Origin: Pukyongia sp963768085 | GTDB lineage: Bacteria; Bacteroidota; Bacteroidia; Flavobacteriales; Flavobacteriaceae | DNA: 64,000 nucleotides | Assembly (NCBI GenBank): GCA_963768085.1 | Contig: CAVYGO010000003.1 | Span: 1,426,001 to 1,490,000 of the forward strand | Direction of reading: 5' to 3' | In this document: one piece after another, positions 45,297 to 55,476 of the stretch | Layout: the number at the start of each line of letters is the position of its first letter | How positions within the stretch are numbered: position 1 is the first letter of the stretch | Notes under the pieces: model-generated | What the model was told of the DNA's origin: nothing | The model's database searches: none | What the model saw: only the letters and a program-made list of their open reading frames with translations | Translations under genes and position numbers: made by a program

Positions 45297-46605
45297 TTAC
45301 TCATACAGTATATAAGCCTTTCGCATTAGATCGTATGCTTTCAGGCCTTGTATCCAGGTAGCTCTAATTTCAGGATATGTATACCCGTTCTCGATCTGAG
45401 TTTGAAGCTTCGTGGTTCCGGCGAGATTCGTAAAAAATGGAACAAAGAACTCTTCTTTTTTACTGATAACTTGCATAGGCATCAATGAGCCACTGAAGAT
45501 TTAATTTGTCCATTTTCTGAGCTTCTCTAAGATCCAGGCCGTTACAAGTTTCTCCCTTAAATTTTGGGTATTTCGCTCCTTCCATCGGTTGTGGTGTGAA
45601 TTGAAAAGGATAGAACTCAGGAGAGAGTGAAGGGGCACCAAAGATCTGAAATTGCATTTCTGTTCCCCGCCCCGCACTTATGATTGTTCCTTCAAAGAAA
45701 CACAGACTAGGGTAAAGTTGAATGGCTGTATCATTAGGTAAATTTGGCGAAGGTCGTATAGGAAGTGAATACTCCGTGCTATGACTATAGTTTTGCATCG
45801 GAATGACAGTAAGATCACATTTAATATTATTTGCTAACCATCCTTCACCATTGATCATCCGAGCATATTCACCAATGGTCATACCGTGAACCACCGGGAC
45901 AGGATGCATACCAACATAACTCTTGTGTTCCGATTCGAAAATAGGGCCGTCAATATAATGCCCATTAGGATTAGGACGATCCATCACGATCACCGGGATA
46001 TTATTTTCGGCACAAGCTTCCATCACATAATGCATGCCGTAAATATATGTGTAGAACCTGGCGCCTACATCCTGGATATCGAAAATAATAATATCAAGTC
46101 CTGAAAGTTGTTCTGAGGAAGGTTTCTTATTCTTTCCATACAATGAAATAATAGGTAAACCTGTATTCGCATCCACTCCGTCCTTCACAGTTTCACCCGC
46201 ATCCGCCTCGCCGCGAAATCCATGTTCAGGACCGAAGACCTTTTTTACATTGATGCCTTTCCGAAGTAAAAAGTCGACCAAATGCATTTCAACATTGATC
46301 TCGCGTTCCACTCCTTTGTATGGTTCCCCTGATCTGTACGTAACCACAGAGGTTTGGTTGGCAACAACACCAACATTTTTGCCCTGAAGTAAAGACTTGT
46401 ACGTCTCAAATTGCTGGGCGCCCATGGTTAATTCCTGCAAATTATTTTGTGCTTCGGAATTCTTCTGAAGACTGTCCATGGAGATAGTGTCGTGTATAAC
46501 AATATCGTTGTTATTTTCTACGTTTTCCTTGTTGCTGCCACTTCCGCAGGAAAAACAAAACAAGACAAGTAGGAATAGTGTATTTTTGAAGAAAGTAAAC
46601 CGCAT
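45297..46605 (-). pseudogene. DUF1343 (NamZ-like exo-muramidase) lipoprotein, 3' frameshift
   Basis: DUF1343 proteins include NamZ, an exo-beta-N-acetylmuramidase (GH171) used in peptidoglycan recycling. The ATG at 46605 begins a lipoprotein signal (LFLLVLFCFSCGS). Family blocks NVGVVANQTSVV, FGPEHGFRGEADAGE, IIFDIQDVGARFYTY and VMDRPNPNG are intact. The frame stops at 45460 after WLIDAYASYQ. One extra base near 45462 (plus-strand A) separates it from KKEEFFVPFFTNLAGTTKL and the family-typical C terminus ending at 45297. A single-base error or mutation is therefore likely. The divergent permease starts 10 bp away. Confidence 0.8.
46581..46588 (+). promoter_or_regulatory. -7 element of the permease gene
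   Basis: TATTTTTG matches TAnnTTTG and ends 26 bp before the GTG start at 46615. It lies inside the 5' coding region of the divergent DUF1343 gene. Confidence 0.5.
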
Positions 46606-46614
46606 CGTATACTC

Positions 46615-47850
46615 GTGAATTTCGAATTCTTTATCGCCAGGCGCATCATTGCGTCCAAGGATCATAAAAGTAGCATATCGGCTCCAATAATAAAAATTGC
46701 AATTACCGCAATTGCTATTGGAATTATCATGATGTTGGTTTCTATTGCCACAGGGGTTGGACTTCAGAAAAAGATCAGGGAGAAGGTATCGGCTTTTAAT
46801 GGGGATATTGTGATCACCATTTACGACACTAATTTTTCCAACGATTCGCAAATTCCGATCTCTAAGAACCAGGAGTTTTATCCAAATTTCGACCTGGTGG
46901 AAGGAATTAACCATATTCAGATTACCGCTATGAAAGGGGGGGTAATTCGAACTGCTTCCGATTTTGAGGGTGTTGTGGTAAAAGGTGTTGGCGATGATTA
47001 TAAATGGCAGTATTTTGAAGAATATCTGGTTGAAGGCCGAATCCCGGATTTTTCCGGGGATCTCAATGCCGACATACTGATCTCTAAATACCTGGTGAAC
47101 CGACTGGGGTTAAAACTTGGAGACAGGATTGTAACCTTTTTTATTAATGAAGATAGCACCAAACCACCCAGGAGCAGAGGTTTCAATATTGTGGGTATAT
47201 ACAACAGCGGGTTCCAACAATTTGACCAACAATATTTAATTGCAGACATACGCCATATCCAAAGACTGAATAAATGGGAAGCGGACCAGATAGGTGCTTT
47301 CGAATTGTATGTGGATGATTTCGATGAAATTGAAAACATAGGCCGTAAAGTGTATCAGGAAACAGCCAGTACCCTGGATACGCAGACCATCCGCCAAAAA
47401 TATGGTTCGATATTCGAATGGCTGGACCTTTTCGACTTCAATATTGCACTCATTATTGGGATCATGATCCTCGTGGCAGGCATCAATATGATCACGGCTT
47501 TACTGGTCTTAATACTGGAACGAACTCAAATGATAGGGATATTAAAGGCATTGGGAAGTGATGACTGGAGCGTTCGAAAGGTGTTCATCTATAACGCTAT
47601 GTATCTCATTGGTATAGGATTGTTCTTCGGAAATGTGATAGGGATCGGCCTATTGCTCATACAGAAATACTTTAAGGTCTTTCCGCTCAATCCAGACACC
47701 TATTATGTTAATGAAGCGCCGGTCTACCTGGATATCGGATACATACTCATGCTGAATGCAGGCACTTTTTTATTATGCCTGTTAATGCTTGTGATACCTT
47801 CATGGATCATTACCAGGATATCACCGGCGAAAGCCATCCGATTCGAATAA
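46615..47850 (+). CDS. LolE/FtsX-type ABC transporter permease
   Basis: The 411-aa MacB-PCD/FtsX-like permease starts at GTG 46615 with NFEFFIARRIIASK, the usual LolC/E-type opening. One N-terminal helix (about 24-48) is followed by a large periplasmic domain and three C-terminal helices. NMITALLVLILERTQMIGILKALG is the coupling segment, and the end ISPAKAIRFE is typical. Such proteins extract lipoproteins or drive envelope efflux. No ATPase is adjacent, so it probably pairs with one encoded elsewhere. Confidence 0.85.
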   Translation: MNFEFFIARRIIASKDHKSSISAPIIKIAITAIAIGIIMMLVSIATGVGLQKKIREKVSAFNGDIVITIYDTNFSNDSQIPISKNQEFYPNFDLVEGINHIQITAMKGGVIRTASDFEGVVVKGVGDDYKWQYFEEYLVEGRIPDFSGDLNADILISKYLVNRLGLKLGDRIVTFFINEDSTKPPRSRGFNIVGIYNSGFQQFDQQYLIADIRHIQRLNKWEADQIGAFELYVDDFDEIENIGRKVYQETASTLDTQTIRQKYGSIFEWLDLFDFNIALIIGIMILVAGINMITALLVLILERTQMIGILKALGSDDWSVRKVFIYNAMYLIGIGLFFGNVIGIGLLLIQKYFKVFPLNPDTYYVNEAPVYLDIGYILMLNAGTFLLCLLMLVIPSWIITRISPAKAIRFE

Positions 47851-47858
47851 TACTACTC

Positions 47859-47889
47859 TTGCACATCATTCGTTGAAAGTGTACTTTTG
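47859..47889 (+). promoter_or_regulatory. Promoter of the cysteine synthase-like gene
   Basis: TTG at 47859-47861, a 20-bp spacer and TACTTTTG at 47882-47889. The expected transcription start is about 12 bp before the ATG at 47908, which rules out the upstream ATG-like start at 47887. Confidence 0.75.
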
Positions 47890-47907
47890 CAGCGGCTAAA
47901 CAAAAAT

Positions 47908-48888
47908 ATGGATTACGCAAAGAACATACTTGAAACCATTGGAAACACGCCACTTGTGAAAATCAACAAGTTAACCGAAGAGTTACCTTGTCTGGTTCTG
48001 GCAAAATACGAAACTTTCAATCCTGGGAACTCGGTAAAAGACCGTATGGCTTTAAAGATGATCCAGGATGCTGAGGCAGATGGAAGATTGAAACCTGGCG
48101 GGACCATCATTGAGGGAACTTCCGGTAATACCGGGATGGGACTAGCCCTTGCCGCTATCGTAAAAGGTTACAAATGTGTTTTTGTGATTTCCGATAAGCA
48201 ATCCAAGGAGAAGATGGATGTTTTAAGAGCAGTAGGTGCCAAGGTTGTGGTTTGTCCTAACGATGTCGCCCCCGATGATCCCAGGTCATATTATTCTGTT
48301 TCCAGGCGACTGGCCGAAGAAACACCGAACAGCTGGTATGTGAACCAATATGACAATCCAAGTAATACTATGGCCCATTACGAAAGTACAGGTCCTGAGA
48401 TATGGCGGCAGACCGATGGCAAAGTGACTCATTTTATCGTTGGAGTTGGAACCGGCGGAACCATAAGCGGAGTAGGTACTTATTTAAAGGAACAAAACCC
48501 TGATATCAAGATATGGGGAGTTGATACCTATGGCAGCGTGTTTAAAAAATATCATGAAACGGGGATTTTCGACGAGAACGAGATTTATCCTTATGTTACC
48601 GAGGGTATAGGAGAAGATATTTTACCAAAGAATGTGAATTTTGATGTGATAGATGGATTCACGAAAGTAACAGACAAGGATGCGGCTGTATACACACAGG
48701 AACTGGCGAAACAAGAAGGAATGTTTCTTGGAAATTCTGCAGGCGCTGCGATAAAAGGTGTGCTTCAGCTAAAGGAACATTTTAAGAAGGACGATGTGGT
48801 CGTGGTGCTTTTCCACGATCATGGAAGTAGATATGTTGGTAAAATGTTCAATGATGACTGGATGCGTGAGAAAGGTTACATTGACTAA
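47908..48888 (+). CDS. PLP-dependent cysteine synthase/cystathionine beta-synthase-like enzyme
   Basis: A 326-aa fold-type II PLP enzyme. NPGNSVKDRMAL carries the PLP lysine, GTSGNTGMGLA the substrate loop and GVGTGGTISGVGTYL the phosphate-binding loop. GLFLGNSAGAA-like text appears as MFLGNSAGAAIKG. It lacks CBS domains. It makes cysteine from O-acetylserine and sulfide, or cystathionine from serine and homocysteine; the sequence does not separate these. The start at 47908 is set by the promoter. A perfect terminator follows. Confidence 0.88.
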   Translation: MDYAKNILETIGNTPLVKINKLTEELPCLVLAKYETFNPGNSVKDRMALKMIQDAEADGRLKPGGTIIEGTSGNTGMGLALAAIVKGYKCVFVISDKQSKEKMDVLRAVGAKVVVCPNDVAPDDPRSYYSVSRRLAEETPNSWYVNQYDNPSNTMAHYESTGPEIWRQTDGKVTHFIVGVGTGGTISGVGTYLKEQNPDIKIWGVDTYGSVFKKYHETGIFDENEIYPYVTEGIGEDILPKNVNFDVIDGFTKVTDKDAAVYTQELAKQEGMFLGNSAGAAIKGVLQLKEHFKKDDVVVVLFHDHGSRYVGKMFNDDWMREKGYID

Positions 48889-48908
48889 GTAAAATAATAT
48901 GTCTTTAG

Positions 48909-48935
48909 ATCCTGCGATTCCGCAGGATTTTTTAT
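48909..48935 (+). terminator. Terminator of the cysteine synthase-like gene
   Basis: ATCCTGCG-ATTC-CGCAGGAT is an 8-bp GC-rich stem followed by a T-run, 20 bp after the stop. Confidence 0.9.
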
Positions 48936-48977
48936 TTTAGTAGAGCATTTCTTTTCTCCCCCTCAACTTGTTTTATT

Positions 48978-50255
48978 TTGAAAGAAGATTTTCTGCATTA
49001 CGTGTGGAAGTTTCAGAAGTTTGATGCGCGTAATTTAAAGACTGTTACCGGTGAATTTGTTACGGTAATTTCCCCGGGGATGCACAACACCAATTCAGGC
49101 CCCGACTTCTTCAACGGGCATCTGGAAATAGACGGCCAGATGTGGGCCGGAAACATAGAAATACATATTAAAGCCTCACATTGGTTTAGTCACAAACACC
49201 AGCAAGATAGCGCTTACGATAATGTGATCCTGCACGTTGTATGGAAGTATGACACCCCGGTGATGCGAACCGATAACAGCGAAGTCCCGACCATTGAGTT
49301 AAAGCATTGGATTCCAGCAACGACGAGAGCCGCATACAAAAGGCTTTTTGAGCGGGTAGATAGATGGATCCCATGTGAAGCGGATTTTCACCGTGTAGAC
49401 GATTTTACTTATAAAAATTGGCTTGATCGCTTATTCATAGAACGAATGGAATGTAGAACAGATATTTTCTCCCTGCGTCTGAATAGACTGAAAAATGACT
49501 GGGCGGCTTTGTTATTTCATTTGCTTTGTGAATACTTCGGAACCAAGGTCAATGCTCATTCGTTTGCAAGTATTGCGGAATCTGTCGATTTCTCATTAAT
49601 TCGGAAATGTGCCAGGCAGTCCGGCCATTTGGAAGCATTGCTATTAGGTCAGGCAAGACTATTAAACCAGCAAGGGGGTGATAACTATTACGAGAAATTA
49701 AGGGAGCAATACGAGTTTCTGAAATTGAAGTTTGTTTTGACAAACGAGCATGTAATTCCGCCAAAATTCTTTCGATTACGTCCGGCGAACTTTCCTACCA
49801 TCCGTCTGTCCCAACTTTCGGTACTTTATTCTAATCGGGAAAATTTGTTCTCGGAGCTTATTGAGGCTGGATCGAAAAAAGAGTACTATAAATTATTGAA
49901 ATATGAAGCGAACGCGTATTGGACAGATCATTACAACTTTGGAAAGCAGTCCGAATCCTGTCCCAAAGTGATGAGTACTGCATTTATTGATCTGTTATTG
50001 ATCAATGTGGTACTGCCATTGAAATTCTTTTATTTGCGAACGCATGGTCAATCCAATGATGCCGATTTCATTGATCTGGTGCAGTCTATGCGAAAAGAGG
50101 AGAATAGAATCATCCGAAAATTTAATGAATTACGGCCGAAGGTGATAAGCCTTTTAGAAAGCCAGGCACTGCTTCAGCTGAAAACCAAATATTGTGAAAA
50201 AAAACTATGTCTGAGGTGCGCGATTGGAAATAAGTTGATCCAGGATAAAATGTAA
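48978..50255 (+). CDS. DUF2851 family protein
   Basis: A 425-aa cytoplasmic protein with the DUF2851 signature near the N terminus: VISPGMHNTNSGPDFFNGHLEIDG and WAGNIEIHIKASHWFSHKHQ. The C-terminal CEKKLCLRCAIGNKL carries a Cys cluster that could bind metal. The reading frame opens with TTG at 48978, the only reasonable start. Function unknown; the family is almost confined to Bacteroidota. It may be co-transcribed with the PspC-like gene 46 bp downstream. Confidence 0.85.
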   Translation: MKEDFLHYVWKFQKFDARNLKTVTGEFVTVISPGMHNTNSGPDFFNGHLEIDGQMWAGNIEIHIKASHWFSHKHQQDSAYDNVILHVVWKYDTPVMRTDNSEVPTIELKHWIPATTRAAYKRLFERVDRWIPCEADFHRVDDFTYKNWLDRLFIERMECRTDIFSLRLNRLKNDWAALLFHLLCEYFGTKVNAHSFASIAESVDFSLIRKCARQSGHLEALLLGQARLLNQQGGDNYYEKLREQYEFLKLKFVLTNEHVIPPKFFRLRPANFPTIRLSQLSVLYSNRENLFSELIEAGSKKEYYKLLKYEANAYWTDHYNFGKQSESCPKVMSTAFIDLLLINVVLPLKFFYLRTHGQSNDADFIDLVQSMRKEENRIIRKFNELRPKVISLLESQALLQLKTKYCEKKLCLRCAIGNKLIQDKM

Positions 50256-50301
50256 ATCCAGAATCATTCTTCATATGGCCAAAAAATAGTATTTTGCAAC
50301 T

Positions 50302-50532
50302 ATGTTACAACTGGTGTATAACATTCGGCATTTTCTTGAAAAACATGGATATTATGTCTGCGCCAGGCTCGCTGATCGCTTGGGAATGAGAGCTAAAAGT
50401 GTCCGGCTGTTCTTTATCTATGTGTCGTTCGCTACCCTGGGCGTGGGGTTTGCTATTTATCTCACCCTGGCGTTCTGGTTAAAACTCAAAGATTTAGTGT
50501 ATACCAAACGTACTTCAGTATTTGACCTATGA
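50302..50532 (+). CDS. PspC-domain small membrane protein
   Basis: A 76-aa protein with the PspC pattern (VCARLADRLGMRAKSVRLFFIYVSF) and one hydrophobic helix. PspC proteins link envelope stress sensing to the phage-shock response. It overlaps the K+ channel start by 4 bp (ATGA), so the two are translated together, an unusual partnership. An ATTTTG sequence 7 bp upstream is a weak -7 candidate. Confidence 0.8.
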   Translation: MLQLVYNIRHFLEKHGYYVCARLADRLGMRAKSVRLFFIYVSFATLGVGFAIYLTLAFWLKLKDLVYTKRTSVFDL

Positions 50533-51539
50533 ATCGAATCTTCAAATCTGATATATTCGGTGCGCTTTTTATGGTTTTTGGTGCCTTTCTGACGGGGGTA
50601 CTTGGATTTAAATTCCTTTCGGACTATAGTTGGATCGATGCCGTTTATATGACGGTTATTACTATTACCACGGTAGGTTACGGGGAGGTTCATCCATTAA
50701 GTCCTAACGAGAAGATTTTCGCATCACTGTTAATTATCTCGAGTATCTTTGTCGTGGGTTACGCGATCAAGGTTATTTCCGAATATTTATTAAGTAAGAA
50801 TAACATTGGCAACTTTAAAACAAAGAGAGTGAAAAAATCAATTGAACATATGGAAGGCCACGTGATCGTTTGCGGCTATGGTCGGAATGGAAGACAGGCT
50901 GCAGAAAAACTGAAAGACTATAACCAGAAGTTTGTTGTTATTGAAGTGGATGAAGATTCTATTAATCAGCATCATAAGGACGACACCTTATTTGTTCATG
51001 GGAATGCTGTTGAAGATGAGACCCTCATCGAAGCTGGATTGAACAAAGCGTCATCTCTCATTTGTGCCTTACCAAGTGATGCAGATAACCTTTTTATCGT
51101 CCTTTCGGCCCGACAATTAAATCCAAATCTGAAAATCATTAGTCGGGCAACTGAGGAGACCAGTTCCAAAAAACTGAAGTTGGCAGGCGCCGATAATGTG
51201 ATCCTACCCGATAAAATTGGAGGGGACCATATGGCTAACCTTGTGGTTACACCGGATTTAGTGGAGTTTTTAGACAACCTTTCGGTTTCGGGAGAACAGG
51301 ATAGTATTAATGTTGAGCAGATAGGTTTCGAAAAAGTCTGCCCTGAGGGAGACGAAAAGTCGATACGTGAATTAGATATCCGAAAGAAGACCGGGTGCTC
51401 GATTATTGGATACAAAAGCGCCGGTGGAGAATATGTTGTAAACCCTGAGCCTTCGTTAAAGCTTCAGAAGGAATCCAAGCTTATTTTAATTGGTCGCCCG
51501 GACCAAATTAGAAATCTGAAAGATCTATATAACATATAA
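50529..51539 (+). CDS. Potassium channel with RCK domains (MthK-like)
   Basis: A 336-aa protein. Two membrane helices flank a pore loop with the selectivity filter TVGYG (residues 48-52). A RCK/TrkA-N Rossmann domain follows (VIVCGYGRNGRQAAEKL near 112-130), then a TrkA-C-like regulatory domain (about 250-336). This is the MthK/Kch type of ligand-gated K+ channel. It overlaps the PspC-like gene by 4 bp. Probable role is ion homeostasis during osmotic or envelope stress. Confidence 0.93.
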   Translation: MNRIFKSDIFGALFMVFGAFLTGVLGFKFLSDYSWIDAVYMTVITITTVGYGEVHPLSPNEKIFASLLIISSIFVVGYAIKVISEYLLSKNNIGNFKTKRVKKSIEHMEGHVIVCGYGRNGRQAAEKLKDYNQKFVVIEVDEDSINQHHKDDTLFVHGNAVEDETLIEAGLNKASSLICALPSDADNLFIVLSARQLNPNLKIISRATEETSSKKLKLAGADNVILPDKIGGDHMANLVVTPDLVEFLDNLSVSGEQDSINVEQIGFEKVCPEGDEKSIRELDIRKKTGCSIIGYKSAGGEYVVNPEPSLKLQKESKLILIGRPDQIRNLKDLYNI

Positions 51540-51637
51540 GTAACCCGAATCTTTTTAACGGCTAAAATTTGAAAACGGCTAATTTTTTTAGCATCTTGCC
51601 TTGCTTAAAAAACCAATCTCTAACTAAAAAACCAATC

Positions 51638-53237
51638 ATGAAGAAAATTCTTCTTTCACTTTTCTCATTTTTAATCCCAATTATATCCTTTGCTCAGGAA
51701 ACTGAAGAAATTGGCTTCGATCAAAAAATTGACCAAGCATTTCTACCTGTTTCCGACTTCTTCAATGATGTAATTTTCTTTGAAATAGCGGGAATTCCAT
51801 TTGTACTTGTTTTGTTGGTTTTTAGTGCTGCATTTTTCACCATAGCATTTGGTTTTCCGAACATTCGGTTTTTTGGAAAAGCAATTAATACGGTACGAGG
51901 GAAATACGATGATATCGAGCATCACGGATTAGGTGATGAAAGGGCAGCAGTAGATGGAGATATCAGGGATACGATAAGAGATGAAAGTAAAGAAGGAGAG
52001 GTAAGTCACTTTCAGGCACTTGGCCACTGCGGTTTCCGGTACCGTTGGAAATGGTAACATTGCCGGGGTGGCCCTGGCGATAGCCTTGGGAGGACCCTGG
52101 AGCTACATTCTGGATGATCGTTTGTGGTCTGCTGGGGATGTCTACCAAATTCGTGGAATGTACCTTGGGGTTCAATACAGGGATGTGGACGAGAATGGAA
52201 CTGTGTACGGTGGACCCATGTACTATCTTTCAAAAGGATTAAAAGAAAAAGGATTTGCCACCCTGGGTAAAGTAGCCGCTGTATTATTTGCTATTTTCTG
52301 TATTGGAGGATCATTTGGAGGGGGTAATGCTGCACAATCCAACCAGGCTACCATAGTAATAAAAGAATTATTTAACTGGGAAAGTACCGGTGCGGGAACT
52401 CTTGTTGGAGTTGTACTCGCTATCCTTGTTGGGATCATCATCATTGGTGGTATAAAGCGAATTGCCTCCGTAACGGAAAAAGTGGTTCCATTCATGGCAG
52501 TACTTTATATTCTTTGCTGTCTTTATATCATCTTCAGTAATTATACATTTATTGATGATGCCCTAAGTTTAATTGTGACCGAAGCCTTTAATCCAAAGGC
52601 CATCGGAGTGGGTGGTGTTATTGGTGTCTTGCTGGTTGGTTTCAGAAGGGCTGCTTTCTCTAACGAAGCCGGTGCCGGTTCTGCTTCTATTGCTCACTCG
52701 GCCGTAAAGACAAATTATTCTGCAAGTGAAGGATTAGTTGCATTGCTGGAGCCTTTTATAGATACCGTTGTGATCTGTACCATGACGGCCCTGGTTATTA
52801 TTATTTTTAACTTCGGTGGGTTCTTCGAATACGGAGACGCTACCGGAGCTGGTGTAGTGATAATAGATGGTGTATCCTATGAAGGCGCAGGAATTACGTC
52901 AAAAGCATTTGCGGCATATATTCCATATTCAAAAGTATTCTTAACGATCGCCGTGGTGTTATTCGCGGTTTCTACCATGATCTCATGGTCGTATTACGGG
53001 CTGCAGTCCTGGAAATATCTCTTTGGAAGAGGAAAGCGAGCAGACCTTATTTACAAGGTGCTATTCTGTGTGTTTGTAGTAATTGGAGCCGCTGCAAGTA
53101 TGGACTCTATCTGGGCATTCTCTGATGCGATGATCTTCGCTATGGTATTCCCGAATATGATCGGACTTTACTTCCTGTTCCCGGTGGTGAAGAAACAATT
53201 GCGCAGGTATCTGGATGCTATCAAGTTAGCACGTTAA
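51638..53237 (+). pseudogene. Alanine/glycine:cation symporter (AGCS), single frameshift
   Basis: A sodium:alanine symporter of about 530 aa. ATG 51638 begins a signal-like segment (LSLFSFLIPIISFAQETEE) that some Bacteroidota AGCS proteins carry before the first transporter helix. The frame is normal to SHFQAL at about 52020. Removing one G near 52022 joins it to ATAVSGTVGNGNIAGVALAI, a hallmark AGCS block, and the rest is intact to 53237 (GFRRAAFSNEAGAGSA). A single-base insertion splits an otherwise well-conserved gene; a sequencing error is my preferred explanation. Confidence 0.85.
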
Positions 53238-53287
53238 GACAGGATTAAAACATAACATTCTAACTCCCCAAAATAATGTAAGGAGTT

Positions 53288-54166
53288 ATGAATTGGCTAA
53301 AATCCCATCTCACTTTTGACAGAAGTCAGCGAGATGGGATTTTTGTTTTGATTGTCCTCAACCTGGTAATGATCTGTGTCATTGTATTTGTAGATTTAAA
53401 CCCTAAGGCAGGACTTGATCTAACCTCGCCAGAGGTAACGAGGCTTCAATCTGTAATTGATTCACTGAAGTCGATTCAGAACAAAAAAAGAAAAACAGAT
53501 ACCTATCGGTTTAATCCGAATTTCATTTCAGAATATAAAGCTTATTCCCTGGGACTTTCGGTTGAAGAGTATGAAAAGATAATTGCAATTAGAGAAAAAG
53601 ACCAATGGATCAATTCGGTTTCAGATTTCCAAAAAGTTACCGGTGTTTCAGATTCGCTGCTGGAGATTATTAGTAAGAACTTCAAATTCCCGGATTGGAT
53701 CACTAATCCTCGGCCTAATATAAAATTCAGAAACTACACCAGGGATACGGAACTCCCTATTTCTGCAAGAATGGATCTCAACATGGCAACACAATTGCAC
53801 TTACAGCAGGTTTCTGGTATTGGGGAAGTTCTAAGTGAAAGAATAGTATCTTATCGAGAGAAAATTGGAGGATTCGCTAGTGATGAGCAGCTTTATGCGG
53901 TCTATGGATTAAAAGAGGAAGTGATTCGGCGTATAAAACAACGTTTTACAGTGAAGACCCCTGTAGCACTAATCACAATAAATATCAATAAAGCGAGTGC
54001 TTCCGATATCGCTACTGTTCCAGGTATAAATTTCGAACTGGCGAAGGAAATCTGGGAGTTTGTAAGATTGCGGGAAGGTATTGAGGATCTGGCTCAGCTG
54101 CAAAAAATTGAAGGGCTCACACCACAAAAATTACGGCTAATTACGTTATATTTGTCCATAGAATAA
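53288..54166 (+). CDS. Helix-hairpin-helix (ComEA-like) protein
   Basis: The 292-aa protein has one N-terminal membrane helix (GIFVLIVLNLVMICVIVFVDL). Three helix-hairpin-helix regions follow, for example LDLNMATQLHLQQVSGIGEVLSERIVSYRE-type text near 165-190 and ININKASASDIATVPGI near 232. ComEA-type HhH proteins bind DNA during uptake. Here a membrane anchor with multiple HhH motifs suggests periplasmic DNA binding, but no competence gene is adjacent. The start is 8 bp after an AGGAG-like sequence, probably by chance. Confidence 0.8.
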   Translation: MNWLKSHLTFDRSQRDGIFVLIVLNLVMICVIVFVDLNPKAGLDLTSPEVTRLQSVIDSLKSIQNKKRKTDTYRFNPNFISEYKAYSLGLSVEEYEKIIAIREKDQWINSVSDFQKVTGVSDSLLEIISKNFKFPDWITNPRPNIKFRNYTRDTELPISARMDLNMATQLHLQQVSGIGEVLSERIVSYREKIGGFASDEQLYAVYGLKEEVIRRIKQRFTVKTPVALITININKASASDIATVPGINFELAKEIWEFVRLREGIEDLAQLQKIEGLTPQKLRLITLYLSIE

Positions 54167-54238
54167 ATTATTTTTTTCTCGAATTTCGGAGCTGATTTTT
54201 CAGCTTTTTTCAAATTTGATAAAAATCGAAACAAATTC

Positions 54239-55405
54239 ATGAACGATTTATATTTTACCGAGGAACACGAGTTTTTCAGAAAAAGCTTTCGGGATTTCCT
54301 TCAGAAGGAAGTGGTGCCCCATATTGAAAAGTGGGAAAAAACCGGCCATATCGAACGCTTTATATGGCAAAAGATGGGAGAGATGGGCTACTTTGGGATA
54401 TCGTACCCAGAAAAATATGGAGGCCTTGACCTGGATATATTCTACCTGGTGATTTACCTGGAAGAACTTCAAAAGATAAATTCCGGCGGCTTCGCTGCTG
54501 CAATGTGGGTACATCCCTACCTGGCAATGAGTCATGTGAATTCCGAGGGAAGCAAAGCTATTAAAGAAAAATATCTCACCGCAAGTATAAAAGGAGAAAA
54601 AATAGGATGTCTTTGCATTACAGAACCCTTTGCCGGCAGTGATGTAGGAGGGATGCGTACCACGGCTGTACGAGATGGTGATCATTATATAATCAACGGA
54701 TCAAAAACCTTTATCACGAATGGGGTCTACAGCGACTATCTTGTGGTTTCGGCAAAAACACATCCCGAATTGGGAAGTAAAGGAATAAGCATTTTCATCA
54801 TGGATAGGGATACCCCGGGAGTCTCCGCTACCAAACTTGACAAACTGGGATGGCGAGCCAGTGATACTGGTGAGATTGCTTTCGACAATGTTAAGATACC
54901 TGCCGAAAATCTGATGGGCGAGGAAAAAATGGGATTCAGTTACCTGATGCAACATCTCGCACTGGAACGAATCGTCATGGCTATCAATGCGCATGCCAGA
55001 AGTGAGTGGGCCATCGACTATACCATTCAGTATATGAAAGAGCGTACAGCATTCGGAAGATCGATCGATAAATTCCAGGCCTTACGTCATAAAGTGGCTC
55101 AAATGGCCAGTGAAGTAGAGATGTGTAAGACGTTCAATTATGCTACAGCTTATAAAGTTGGTAAGAAGGAATATGTGGTAAAGGAGGCGAGTATGGCAAA
55201 ACTGGTTTCTACACGGATAGCCGATGAGGTTGCTTACGATTGTCTTCAATTATTGGGAGGCTATGGTTATGTAGAAGAATATCCTTTGGCACGAAATCTG
55301 CGGGATAGCCGTTTAGGACCCATAGGAGGAGGAACTTCAGAAATACTTAGGGAGATCATCGCTAAGATAGTGATCGACGGGAAGGAATATAAAGTCGGTA
55401 CCTAG
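54239..55405 (+). CDS. Acyl-CoA dehydrogenase
   Basis: A 388-aa FAD flavoprotein. LCITEPFAGSDVGGMRTTAV and the conserved YIINGSKTFITNG sit in the middle beta domain. FGRSIDKFQALRHKVAQMA contacts FAD, and LLGGYGYVEEYPLARNLRDSRLGPIGGGTSEI contains the C-terminal active-site block. It oxidises an acyl-CoA to the trans-2-enoyl-CoA in fatty- or branched-chain acid breakdown. Chain-length preference is not readable. It stands alone. Confidence 0.95.
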   Translation: MNDLYFTEEHEFFRKSFRDFLQKEVVPHIEKWEKTGHIERFIWQKMGEMGYFGISYPEKYGGLDLDIFYLVIYLEELQKINSGGFAAAMWVHPYLAMSHVNSEGSKAIKEKYLTASIKGEKIGCLCITEPFAGSDVGGMRTTAVRDGDHYIINGSKTFITNGVYSDYLVVSAKTHPELGSKGISIFIMDRDTPGVSATKLDKLGWRASDTGEIAFDNVKIPAENLMGEEKMGFSYLMQHLALERIVMAINAHARSEWAIDYTIQYMKERTAFGRSIDKFQALRHKVAQMASEVEMCKTFNYATAYKVGKKEYVVKEASMAKLVSTRIADEVAYDCLQLLGGYGYVEEYPLARNLRDSRLGPIGGGTSEILREIIAKIVIDGKEYKVGT

Positions 55406-55476
55406 TACTTTCGGTTTAGCTCCACTTTAAGTCTTATAACTCAATAGATAAAATGTTTCAACTTAACCCCATACGA

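Noticed and set aside
46606..46914. 103-codon N-terminal extension of the DUF1343 gene
   Set aside because: It would lie antisense to the permease coding region, and a lipoprotein signal peptide begins exactly at the ATG at 46605.
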